A DNA stretch of 50,953 bases from a virus. Every line of letters begins with the position of its first letter. Within the stretch, counting starts at the first letter, position 1. The translations under genes and the position numbers were made by a program. This document shows, one piece after another, positions 5,922 through 13,111 of this stretch. The stretch is taken from positions 1-50,953 of the IMG/VR virus record IMGVR_UViG_3300024252_000020; one strand, given 5' to 3'. The notes under the pieces are model-generated. The model was not told where the DNA came from, did no database searches, and saw only the letters and a list, made by a program, of their open reading frames with translations.

Positions 5922-7107
5922 TCAACTTCTTGAATTATTTTATAAATTAAAAAAATTTAATAATAAATTTAAAAATAAAAAGTTAAGGTTTATAACAAAT
6001 GATTGTGTATACGAAAGCAACTTTTTCTATACATATCTTTTACAACAATGTGAAGTATTAAAAGAAAGCCCATATAAAGACATTCTATTTAATTACTTGA
6101 TAAAATCAGAAAATGTATATCCAGGAAGCTCTTATTATCTAGTAGAAAAGCTTTTGTTGAAATTGAATGGTAATAATAACGAAAGTATCAAAGTTAAAAC
6201 AGAGAGCAACTTGTTTAATTTCAAGCGTTATTTGCAAAAAGTTTCTAGCAGGCAAGAATATGTAGATTTATTTTTGAGCATACTACACTTTAGCGGGCCC
6301 GATGCTGTGTTGACGTGTAAACCTACAAACAATATTGAAACAACAGTAGTTAAAAAAAATAATACTAAATTCGATATAAATATACATGAAAGTTTTAGCG
6401 GAATATATTTTTCAAATCAAAGAGAGACAACTAAAGAGTTTATAACTTCTGTAATGGATGTTTACATTGAAAAAGAGTCTGAGATAATGTCTTTAATGAA
6501 TTATGCTAGTGAACAAAAAATGCCTGTTGTATTAGTATGTAGAGGAATATCAGACTACGCGGTGAAAGCATTAAGAAATATAATACTCAAAAGTGGTGTA
6601 TATATTTACCCGTATATTGCTAAATTTGACAATGAAGATCCATTCATTATGAATGATTTGTCAGACGCATTTGATATTAATTTATTTTCATTAGAGTCAG
6701 GCGACAGTCTTTATACAGGTATAGTTGAAAAAACAAGTTGTAAAAGGTTGAAGCTCAAGCCTGAAAGTATTGAAGTATTTAAAATAAACAAAACTTTAGT
6801 TGATAAAATTAACAAACAAATAAGTAAAGCTGATGGTGAGGTTAAGAAGTATTTATTGAAAAGAAAGAACAGGATTACACCTAACATTGTAGAAATACAT
6901 ATTCCTAAAAGTAACATAAAGTTTATAGACGAAATAAAAAGTCTTATAAGATGTTACAATAGTTGTATAGTGTTTGGGCTATTAGAAGATGAAAATAAAA
7001 ACATAATACCTGTAAGAGAAGACTTAATAACAAAAACATTGTCTGATAAATTGTTTGATTGTTTAAACAATATTGGGTGTGTTGTAATAAAGGATAAAAA
7101 TGTCTGA
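5914..7107 (+). CDS. Highly diverged GroEL-like (Hsp60) protein lacking the ATP-binding motif
   Basis: Read against GroEL from memory, this 397-residue protein aligns in order along most of the chain. Residues 26-31 (FITNDC) match ITKDG. Residues 69-80 (YPGSSYYLVEKL) stand where GDGTTTATVLA should be. Residues 118-170 match the VGKEGVITVEEG...FDRGYISPYF stretch. Residues 203-263 (MPVVLVCRG...) match the apical KPLLIIAEDVEG stretch. Residues 297-331 match the INQIRAQIEE...GGVAVIKVG stretch. The chain ends soon after, so the second half of the equatorial domain is missing. Loss of GDGTT implies no normal ATPase ring. It may be a capsid- or tail-folding cofactor, a host-GroEL partner or inhibitor, or a virion protein. 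It overlaps both neighbours by 8 bases. The homology is my inference from pattern and is not computed. Confidence 0.62.
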   Translation: MNSQLLELFYKLKKFNNKFKNKKLRFITNDCVYESNFFYTYLLQQCEVLKESPYKDILFNYLIKSENVYPGSSYYLVEKLLLKLNGNNNESIKVKTESNLFNFKRYLQKVSSRQEYVDLFLSILHFSGPDAVLTCKPTNNIETTVVKKNNTKFDINIHESFSGIYFSNQRETTKEFITSVMDVYIEKESEIMSLMNYASEQKMPVVLVCRGISDYAVKALRNIILKSGVYIYPYIAKFDNEDPFIMNDLSDAFDINLFSLESGDSLYTGIVEKTSCKRLKLKPESIEVFKINKTLVDKINKQISKADGEVKKYLLKRKNRITPNIVEIHIPKSNIKFIDEIKSLIRCYNSCIVFGLLEDENKNIIPVREDLITKTLSDKLFDCLNNIGCVVIKDKNV

Positions 7108-7573
7108 TCATATTAAACATTTAATTGAGTGCCAATGTGTTCTTAATATTTTTAAAAACAAAACAAGGCCTGTATTTCATAAATTCAAGGTGTTTTCACA
7201 AATAGATGAGAATGATAGTATTAAAGAAAAGTATGTTATTTGCAATAATTGTGATATTGTACATAGAGTTTTTGAAGTTTGCAAAAGCGAGATAAAATGG
7301 GGGTCAGAAAATTTAAAAAGCTTAGTTACTACTAAAGATGATATAAAATTCAATCTTGAATCTAGAAACTTTGAAAACATTGTAATAGAGTTAGAGAAAA
7401 ACAATATAGACTTGTGTGAATGGGAGTATATAGAATATTTATTAGACAATAAAAAAGAAGGACAAATAGTATTAAACAAAAGTGAAATTGATAATAATAT
7501 AGTATACAATGTTCTTTACATTAAAAATGAAAATTTTTCTATTAAAAAAGAAATTCAACAAAGGTTTTTGTAA
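7100..7573 (+). CDS. Unknown protein with N-terminal zinc-ribbon-like Cys pairs
   Basis: The protein has 157 residues. Two Cys pairs in the first third (CQC near residue 11 and CNNC near residue 48) suggest a small zinc-binding domain. The C-terminal half is charged and predicted helical (FENIVIELEKNN, CEWEYIEYLLDN). The start overlaps the stop of the GroEL-like gene by 8 bases, and the next gene starts immediately after its stop, so it belongs to the same operon. No known family is recognised. The tight coupling to the pseudo-chaperonin makes a functional link plausible but not shown. Confidence 0.7.
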   Translation: MSDHIKHLIECQCVLNIFKNKTRPVFHKFKVFSQIDENDSIKEKYVICNNCDIVHRVFEVCKSEIKWGSENLKSLVTTKDDIKFNLESRNFENIVIELEKNNIDLCEWEYIEYLLDNKKEGQIVLNKSEIDNNIVYNVLYIKNENFSIKKEIQQRFL

Positions 7574-7801
7574 ATGCTTGATCCAAACAAAATTGATGAT
7601 TTGAAATCAATCGAAAAATGTAGAAAAATAGCAAGAGAAGTTATTGACTTTGGAGTAAACGAAAAAGAGATGATTAAGTTAATAGGTATTTTGTCTCTCG
7701 AACTAGAGGACATAAGTTTAATGAAAAGAATTCATTCTCTTTTTAATGAAGAAAAAATTAATGATAGTAAAGATATTAAAAAAGAAAAAATAATTATTTG
7801 A
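7574..7801 (+). CDS. Small helical protein, unknown function
   Basis: The protein has 75 residues, highly charged and predicted helical throughout, with a Lys- and Ile-rich end. The ATG at 7574 follows the stop of the upstream gene directly (TAAATG). AAAGG at the end of that gene provides a ribosome-binding site about 10 bases upstream. It is followed 11 bases later by the histone-like gene. No motif or family is recognised. It is taken as real because of operon position, spacing and typical composition. Confidence 0.6.
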   Translation: MLDPNKIDDLKSIEKCRKIAREVIDFGVNEKEMIKLIGILSLELEDISLMKRIHSLFNEEKINDSKDIKKEKIII

Positions 7802-7812
7802 AAGGAAATCAA

Positions 7813-8037
7813 ATGTCTGATAATGTTGATAGTATAGACACGGATGATAGTGACTACGTAGTGCCAGAAAGTATAAGTGAATTTTATGGGCAAGTCAAGC
7901 TTTTAGTTGAATCTATGGAAGAGGATGCGCTTAAAGCAAACAAAGGTAATAAGGCTGCAGGTGTTAGATTGAGAAAAAGTTTAAGATATTTAAAGTCAAG
8001 ATCAGGTGAGTTTGTTAAGTTTACTTTAGGTAAGTAA
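7813..8037 (+). CDS. Hc1-like (histone H1-type) DNA-binding protein
   Basis: The protein has 74 residues with an acidic N-terminus (SIDTDDSDYVVPES) and a core that matches the Hc1-like family of bacterial histone H1-type proteins: a helix (FYGQVKLLVESMEEDALKA), the hallmark KGNKAAGVRLRKSL, and a second helix. The family binds DNA non-specifically and is common in Bacteroidetes, Chlamydiae and some large phages. The start at 7813 is preferred over an upstream TTG because AAAGGAAAT precedes it. Its 3' end overlaps the convergent sigma-like gene by 12 bases. A likely role is organising phage DNA or modulating host chromatin; the acidic N-terminus is unusual for the family. Confidence 0.72.
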   Translation: MSDNVDSIDTDDSDYVVPESISEFYGQVKLLVESMEEDALKANKGNKAAGVRLRKSLRYLKSRSGEFVKFTLGK

Positions 8038-8271
8038 TTTATTTAATTTGACTAAAGAATTTTTTTCTATTTGACACACTCTCATTCTTGTTATATCAAA
8101 TAGATCACCTATATCTTGTAATGTCATGTCTTTATTCTCATTAACTTTGTTAATAATGCAGTTATTTGATGTAGATAGATCATGCCAGTATCTACACTTT
8201 TCATTGACGCAAGCCTTTTCGCAATTTTTATGAGCTGTGAAACAAGATATATTTGAGTTTTTAATAGCCAT
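8026..8271 (-). CDS. Sigma region-4-like HTH mini-protein with Cys cluster
   Basis: The protein has 81 residues. Residues 49-75 (MTLQDIGDLFDITRMRVCQIEK...) match the helix-turn-helix of sigma-70 region 4.2, which reads -35 elements and touches the RNA polymerase beta-flap. The N-terminal half has five Cys (10, 17, 21, 26, 38) and two His, suggesting a metal-binding knuckle. No region 2 is present, so alone it cannot melt a promoter. A comparison is T4 gp33, a sigma-4-like late co-activator that works with gp55, and a gp55-like protein is encoded at 29627. The first codons, start and ribosome-binding site are identical to those of the divergent phoH gene. An ordinary repressor or activator is the alternative. 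Confidence 0.75.
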   Translation of the reverse strand: MAIKNSNISCFTAHKNCEKACVNEKCRYWHDLSTSNNCIINKVNENKDMTLQDIGDLFDITRMRVCQIEKNSLVKLNKLLT

Positions 8272-8357
8272 TATAAAACCTTTCTATTTATTATTAAGAT
8301 ATAATTAGTATTATAGAAGTGGAAGGAAGGTTTTATAATGGCTATTAAAAACTCAAA
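8252..8357. repeat. 31-bp perfect inverted repeat spanning two divergent gene starts
   Basis: The left arm 8252-8282 is the exact reverse complement of the right arm 8327-8357, with a 44-base spacer. Each arm contains AAGG, TTTTATA, ATG and the codons for A-I-K-N-S. The sigma-like gene (minus) and phoH (plus) therefore share an identical translation initiation region. Outside the arms the two genes are unrelated. Confidence 0.95.
8283..8326. promoter_or_regulatory. Spacer with back-to-back TATAAT boxes
   Basis: The spacer carries TATAAT on the plus strand at 8300-8305 and TATAAT on the minus strand at 8315-8310. Each is about 32-38 bases from the start codon it faces. They are good candidates for a compact divergent promoter for phoH and the sigma-like gene. 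No clear -35 elements are visible. Confidence 0.4.
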
Positions 8358-9660
8358 AAAATTGTTTATTATTGATACAAGTGTTCTTTTGTACGATAGA
8401 AGTTGTATAGAGAATTTAAAAGGAAACGATATTGTTATTCCGCTTATTGTTCTTGAAGAATTAGACAAATTCAAGGCTAGAGAAGGAATCTTAGGTGAAA
8501 ATTCTAGATATTTCAATAGATTTCTTGATGATTTAAGAAAAAAAGGTAGCTTGCACAAGGGAATATATATTGAAGAAATAAATGCGTTAATAAGAATAGA
8601 AACAAATAATTGCTGGTTAGGATTAGAGAATCTAGATTCAAAATCAAATGATAATTTAATAATAGCAACAGCAAACTATCTTAGGAAAAGTTCAAATGAT
8701 TATGAAGACATTATAGTAATTACAAAAGATATCAATCTAAGAGTAAAATGTGATGCAATAAACATAGCAGCAAATGATTATTATGCTGACTACGAATTTT
8801 TAATAAACAAAAACACATATTCAGGAATTAACCAGATTGAAGTTGAAAGCAACATAATTGATGATATATACAATAATAAGTATATTGCTTTATACAAGGT
8901 TCCAGCGCTTACAGAAGTACACGAAAATGAATGTATTGTCCTTAAATCAAAAGAAGAGTCATCATCAGCTTTAACTATTAAAAAATTCAACAGTCTAGTT
9001 TTAGCTTCGACAAAGCAAGATATCTTTAAAAAGACTAAAATAGAAGCTAAAAACAAAGAACAGATTTTTGCGCTAAATCTTTTGTTAGATGAAAGAATAT
9101 CGTTGATGACGATGACTGGAGTTCCTGGTAGTGGAAAAACATATTTGGCGCTAATGACAGCGCTAAGTGAAATTGAAAAAGAAAATAAGAAAAGAATAAT
9201 ATTCACAAGACCTATTCAAACTGTGGGTAAAGATATTGGTTTCTTACCAGGCTCTTTAAGTGAAAAAATGGCGCCTTGGTTGTCACCTATAGTAGACAAT
9301 TTCAGGAATCAATTTGGAGATATGTCTTACTTTAACTTGATGATGGAAAAAGGTACAATTGATGTAGCACCTTTATCTTATATTAGAGGAAGAAGTTTCA
9401 ATGATGCAATTATAATTGTAGACGAAGCTCAAAACGCAACAGTTCATGAGCTTAAAACTATTATTACAAGGACTGGAAAAAATTCAAAAATATTGTTATT
9501 AGGTGATATTGAACAAGTAGATTTGCCATATGTAAATAAGTTTTCAAATGGTTTGACAATAGTAACAGAAAAGCTCAAGAACGAAAAGCTTGTAGGTCAT
9601 GTTCACTTTGAAAAAGGATATAGATCTGACTTGGCTAATGCAGCTGCAAAACTTTTATAG
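8338..9660 (+). CDS. phoH: PIN-PhoH family ATPase/nuclease
   Basis: The protein has 440 residues. The N-terminal PIN nuclease domain (about residues 8-150) begins with the acidic motif FIIDTSVLLYD (D13) and IVLEELDKFK. The C-terminal PhoH P-loop domain (about 230-440) has Walker A GVPGSGKT at residues 261-268 and Walker B IIVDEAQN around 358-365. The family couples ATP-driven RNA unwinding to ribonuclease activity in characterised bacterial examples. PhoH genes are frequent in marine phages, though their role there is unsettled. The start at 8338 has AAGG 8 bases upstream inside the inverted repeat. Nine bases separate it from the fibre-block gene at 9669. Confidence 0.93.
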   Translation: MAIKNSKKLFIIDTSVLLYDRSCIENLKGNDIVIPLIVLEELDKFKAREGILGENSRYFNRFLDDLRKKGSLHKGIYIEEINALIRIETNNCWLGLENLDSKSNDNLIIATANYLRKSSNDYEDIIVITKDINLRVKCDAINIAANDYYADYEFLINKNTYSGINQIEVESNIIDDIYNNKYIALYKVPALTEVHENECIVLKSKEESSSALTIKKFNSLVLASTKQDIFKKTKIEAKNKEQIFALNLLLDERISLMTMTGVPGSGKTYLALMTALSEIEKENKKRIIFTRPIQTVGKDIGFLPGSLSEKMAPWLSPIVDNFRNQFGDMSYFNLMMEKGTIDVAPLSYIRGRSFNDAIIIVDEAQNATVHELKTIITRTGKNSKILLLGDIEQVDLPYVNKFSNGLTIVTEKLKNEKLVGHVHFEKGYRSDLANAAAKLL

Positions 9661-9668
9661 GAGAAAAT

Positions 9669-9995
9669 ATGTCATCAAAGATATACGATCAAAACAGACT
9701 CAGGAAAAACTACCCGTTGCTTAGAGTAAAGCCTGTTTATTCACAAATAGTTGTAGGAGAAGCAGGTAATATTGGAGGTATTGATGTAGAAACAGCTATA
9801 ATACCCTTTGTAGACTCATTTTCTGGACAGTACTCATTCCAGAAGACATATACAGCAATACCTACAGTTGCTATATCACCTGAGACAGAAAATGTAAATA
9901 TATTTGTTACAACATTAACAAATTCTGAAATTATAATACAGAGTTCAGCTCCTTTTACTGGGAGTGTTCATTTGCAAATATTTAGCGAGGACTGA
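9669..9995 (+). CDS. Small beta-rich virion protein (H-type-lectin-like pattern)
   Basis: The protein has 108 residues. After a basic N-terminus, the second half has alternating strands: SGQYSFQKTYTAIPTVAISP, NIFVTTLTNSEIIIQSS and FTGSVHLQIFSED. The run from an F/Y-K-Y strand through P-x-V and back resembles the H-type lectin-like repeat found in phage tail adhesion proteins. The next gene has the same pattern at shorter length, so the two are likely paralogues. The start has AGGAGAAA 2-3 bases upstream. It opens the long plus-strand fibre block. Carbohydrate binding is inferred and not shown. Confidence 0.65.
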   Translation: MSSKIYDQNRLRKNYPLLRVKPVYSQIVVGEAGNIGGIDVETAIIPFVDSFSGQYSFQKTYTAIPTVAISPETENVNIFVTTLTNSEIIIQSSAPFTGSVHLQIFSED

Positions 9996-9998
9996 TCT

Positions 9999-10214
9999 AT
10001 GTTGTATGAACATGGCAATTTTTTGTTTGGACAAGATGAGACTATAAAAAGAATTGACTTGCAAAAGGCTTATCAGACTAGTCCTGTTGTAAAAATATCA
10101 AATTCTGAAGACTTAACTTTACATTTAACCGAAGTTCAAAATAGTTATTTTGTTATCAATAAAAATACCAACAAGTCAACAACTGTTTATTACGTAGTTA
10201 TAGAAAGAAGTTAA
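9999..10214 (+). CDS. Small beta-rich protein, paralogue of the 9669 gene
   Basis: The protein has 71 residues. The strands IDLQKAYQTSPVVKIS, LTLHLTEVQNSYFVI and TTVYYVVIERS follow the same order as the C-terminal half of the preceding protein, so it appears to be a single minimal lectin-like domain. The start is 3 bases after the previous stop, and the next gene starts 3 bases after its own stop. It is probably a virion or fibre-associated component. No family can be named with confidence. Confidence 0.6.
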   Translation: MLYEHGNFLFGQDETIKRIDLQKAYQTSPVVKISNSEDLTLHLTEVQNSYFVINKNTNKSTTVYYVVIERS

Positions 10215-10217
10215 ACA

Positions 10218-10754
10218 ATGTCTACAAGAGACTTTTTAAGTAATCAAATAAAAGTAAAAAAAATAATTGGGTCAGAATCGCAAGGACCAAAATTGATTGT
10301 CTATCCTGATACGAGTTCAACAGACAGTATCGGAGGAATTAATTCCGAGATGTTAGGCAACGTAGGCACTGATACGTTTCTATTCGTTAGCGGAACTATT
10401 TGTGGAAAAGAAAGAAATATACCTCACTCTGTCACAGTCTTTGGTGGTGATGTCGTTATTAGTGGATCTTTACACGTTGAAAAAGGAAATACTAGTTTAT
10501 GGGAGATAGACCCTGATGACAGCAATAATTTGGTGCCTACTAATATTTTAGACGGTGATACTGGTTTGTTTGCGTTAGACTTCAATACAACATTAGATAA
10601 TGGTAATATTGAAACTGTACAATATACAATGACAAATAGATCTTATGGCAATGATAAATACTTTGAGTTTGATGGTGATGAAAACGTAACGCCTAGAGAC
10701 ATAGAAAATGAAAACAGCATATGTTTGTTAAACGTAGTTAATGGAAACGCTTAA
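10218..10754 (+). CDS. Fibre-associated structural protein
   Basis: The protein has 178 residues. A central stretch (FLFVSGTICGKERN, HSVTVFGGDVVISGSLHV) has the beta-strand and Gly-Ser turn pattern common in marine phage fibre proteins. An acidic C-terminal half (TNRSYGNDKYFEFDGDENV) follows. It lies between two tiny lectin-like genes and the first giant fibre gene, with a 15-base gap to the latter that holds an AAAAGGA site. It may be a fibre hinge or adaptor, or a fibre chaperone. The assignment rests on pattern and neighbourhood. Confidence 0.62.
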   Translation: MSTRDFLSNQIKVKKIIGSESQGPKLIVYPDTSSTDSIGGINSEMLGNVGTDTFLFVSGTICGKERNIPHSVTVFGGDVVISGSLHVEKGNTSLWEIDPDDSNNLVPTNILDGDTGLFALDFNTTLDNGNIETVQYTMTNRSYGNDKYFEFDGDENVTPRDIENENSICLLNVVNGNA

Positions 10755-10769
10755 AAAGGATTGATTTAA

Positions 10770-13004
10770 ATGGCAGATATAGAAAAATTAGTATATTACT
10801 CGAATGGTAGTAAAAAAGTTCTAAAGTCTTCTGATAGACTTGTTATTCAAAGTGGCGGGTTAGCATTTGAAGGAAGTACAGATGATGACTATGAAACACA
10901 ATTAGCTGTCGAAGATCCGACAGCTGATAGGACTTTAACATTACCAAATGCTACAGATACGTTAGTAGGGAAAAATACGACAGATACATTAACAAATAAA
11001 ACTTTGACTAGTGCAGTATTAAATACGGGAGTCTCAGGTACAGCTATCAAAGATGAAGATAATATGTTATCTAATAGTAATACTCACTTAGCCACACAAC
11101 AGTCTATTAAAGCTTACGTTGATACACAAGTATCTTCATCATCATCAGTTTCAGCTGATGATATTACAACAGGTGACGCTGCTGTTACTCTTGCAACATC
11201 AACCGGAAATATTACTTTAGACGCACAAGGTAGTGATACAGATATTATCTTCAAAGGAACAGACGGTGGTTCTGATACAACATTTTTGACATTAGATGGA
11301 TCTGCAGCAGGTGCAGCAACATTCAATTCAGGTATAACTGTAGGTGGAAATTTAATACCTTCATCTGCAAATACTTACTCTTTAGGTTCATCTACTGCTG
11401 AGTGGAGTGACTTATATATGGGTGATGGCTCTAAGATTTATCTTGGCAATGATCAAGACGTTTATTTAGAGCATGATCCAGATGACGGCATACAGATGCA
11501 CATGTCAAGTGAAGGAGCTATTGAACCTACTTTCTCGATTGTTCATAATAATGCTTCTTCACACTATCAAGGTCCGTCTCTTCAATTACATAATACAACT
11601 ATGGATTCTGCATCTGACTTAATAGGATCCATAAGATTTACGGGTGCCAGTGTATCATCATCTACAGTGTATGCTTCAGGATTAGGTGGTAATTCTGGAA
11701 CAGGCACAAATATTTACTTTAATGTATGTCCATCCGGGGCAACTCAACAAACAGCCTTAGACATTACAGGTGTAAGTAATACAAACGGAACAATTGTTCG
11801 AATTAATGATCACAACGGCTCTACAACAGGACTTAAACTCGGTAATACACTTGTAACAGCATCTGGGACTGATTTAAATATTCTTGATGGTGTAACATCA
11901 ACAACTTCTGAAATCAATCTACTTGATGGTGGCACAGCTGTTGGGTCTTCAATAACAGTAGCAGATGCTGACGGATTTATTATTAATGATGCAGGAATAA
12001 TGAAGACAATTCCTGCATCCGACCTTAAGACATACATTGGCGCTGGCGCTGCTGATGATATTACAACTGGCGATGCAGCAGTTACTCTTGCAACATCTGC
12101 AGGCAACATTACGATTGACGCACAAGGTAATGATACAGACATTATCTTCAAAGGAACTGATAATATTGCTGACATTACCATGCTTACATTAGATGGTTCA
12201 GCAGCAGGTGAAGCTACGTTTAATGCTGGAATAATTACTGGAGGAAACATAACCCCCGCAGCGTCAGACACATATTCTTTAGGATCATCTTCAGCTGAAT
12301 GGTCTGATTTATATTTAGGCGATAATTCTAAGATTTATTTTGGAAATGATCAAGATGTATTTTTAACACATAGTAGTGATAGTGGGTTATTCTTTGAAAT
12401 GAATAGTTCTATTCAGGATTTAGGTGATCCTAGTTTTACAATTAGAACAAACGTCGCAAATACTACAGCTAATGGTCCTAGCGTTACATTACAAAAAGTA
12501 TATACACAAGCAAATGACTTAATAGGAAGAATAATATTAAGAGGGAATAGCGATTATCACTCTGTTTTTGAAACAAAGTATTTAAGCAGTACAGCTGATA
12601 GTGAATATTCACAATTAGATATGAGAGTATTATCAGGAGGAACTTCTGCAATAAACACGGGTGCATCAGGTATTACAATAATGGGTAATGCTTCAAGTAG
12701 TGTGCCTGAAGTTTTGAATAATGGTCCGACAGGTCTAAAAGTAGTACCAGGTGACCCTAGTTCTAGAGCTAATTATTCTCATATATATTCTAAAGACGTG
12801 TCAGCATCAGCTGAAGTTTTTGTTCAAGACGAAGCAGGAAATGTAACTCAGATTTCTCCTCACAGTGAAGAAGGAGATTGGATATATTGGTCTGAAAATG
12901 TTAAGACGGGTAAGAAAGTGAAAGTTAATATGGAGAAAATGATTAAGAGATTAGAAGTAATAACTGGTGAATCATTTTTTGAAGAATATGTTGAAGGAAA
13001 CTAG
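10770..13004 (+). CDS. Modular tail-fibre protein (744 aa)
   Basis: The N-terminus (MADIEKLVYYSNGSKKVLKSSDRLVI) is of the same type as that of the minus-strand fibre at 24062, probably the attachment end. Two near-duplicate modules follow: DDITTGDAAVTLATS...GNITxDAQG and then SLGSSxAEWSDLYxG...GNDQDV, at about residues 127-240 and 427-540. Between them lies [20 protein letters not shown] (about 388-408). The same modules recur in the 1700-residue fibre. The C-terminal 60 residues (EEGDWIYWSENVKTGKKVKVNMEKMIKRLE) are charged and helical, possibly a trimerisation or chaperone-type end. AAAGGA lies 10 bases before the ATG. There is no enzyme motif. It probably forms an elongated trimeric fibre. 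Confidence 0.82.
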   Translation: MADIEKLVYYSNGSKKVLKSSDRLVIQSGGLAFEGSTDDDYETQLAVEDPTADRTLTLPNATDTLVGKNTTDTLTNKTLTSAVLNTGVSGTAIKDEDNMLSNSNTHLATQQSIKAYVDTQVSSSSSVSADDITTGDAAVTLATSTGNITLDAQGSDTDIIFKGTDGGSDTTFLTLDGSAAGAATFNSGITVGGNLIPSSANTYSLGSSTAEWSDLYMGDGSKIYLGNDQDVYLEHDPDDGIQMHMSSEGAIEPTFSIVHNNASSHYQGPSLQLHNTTMDSASDLIGSIRFTGASVSSSTVYASGLGGNSGTGTNIYFNVCPSGATQQTALDITGVSNTNGTIVRINDHNGSTTGLKLGNTLVTASGTDLNILDGVTSTTSEINLLDGGTAVGSSITVADADGFIINDAGIMKTIPASDLKTYIGAGAADDITTGDAAVTLATSAGNITIDAQGNDTDIIFKGTDNIADITMLTLDGSAAGEATFNAGIITGGNITPAASDTYSLGSSSAEWSDLYLGDNSKIYFGNDQDVFLTHSSDSGLFFEMNSSIQDLGDPSFTIRTNVANTTANGPSVTLQKVYTQANDLIGRIILRGNSDYHSVFETKYLSSTADSEYSQLDMRVLSGGTSAINTGASGITIMGNASSSVPEVLNNGPTGLKVVPGDPSSRANYSHIYSKDVSASAEVFVQDEAGNVTQISPHSEEGDWIYWSENVKTGKKVKVNMEKMIKRLEVITGESFFEEYVEGN
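11147..11489 (+). repeat. Fibre module, copy 1
   Basis: About 340 bases encode DDITTGDAAVTLATS through LGSSTAEWSDLYMG and GNDQDVYLEHDPDDG. The closest relative is at 12048-12385 in the same gene, and related copies lie near 21500 and 22195 in the 18208 gene. Confidence 0.75.
12048..12385 (+). repeat. Fibre module, copy 2
   Basis: This is a direct repeat of the 11147-11489 module, with mostly synonymous and a few replacement differences ([29 protein letters not shown]). Copies keep phase, so recombination between them would preserve the reading frame. Confidence 0.75.
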
Positions 13005-13111
13005 CATTTTAATAGTATCATAAATAAAAAATTAAAAATCAAGAAAGATATTATTTAACTAATTAAAAAGTATATTTAGATTAGAAAAGTAAAACAGGAG
13101 TCAGATATAAA
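13005..13111 (+). promoter_or_regulatory. 107-base leader of the 1690-residue fibre gene
   Basis: CATAAATA at 13019-13026 is one mismatch from the T4 late consensus and would give a leader of about 80 bases. AGGAG precedes the ATG at 13112 by about 12 bases. The gap is almost pure A and T otherwise, and no hairpin terminator is visible. Confidence 0.28.

Noticed and set aside
11810-12271. Long open frame on the minus strand within the 744-residue fibre gene
   Set aside because: It is antisense to a well-supported coding region. The Ala/Ser/Val-rich product comes from codon bias of the repeats; similar shadows occur at 16195-16563, 19944-20363 and 20589-21419.
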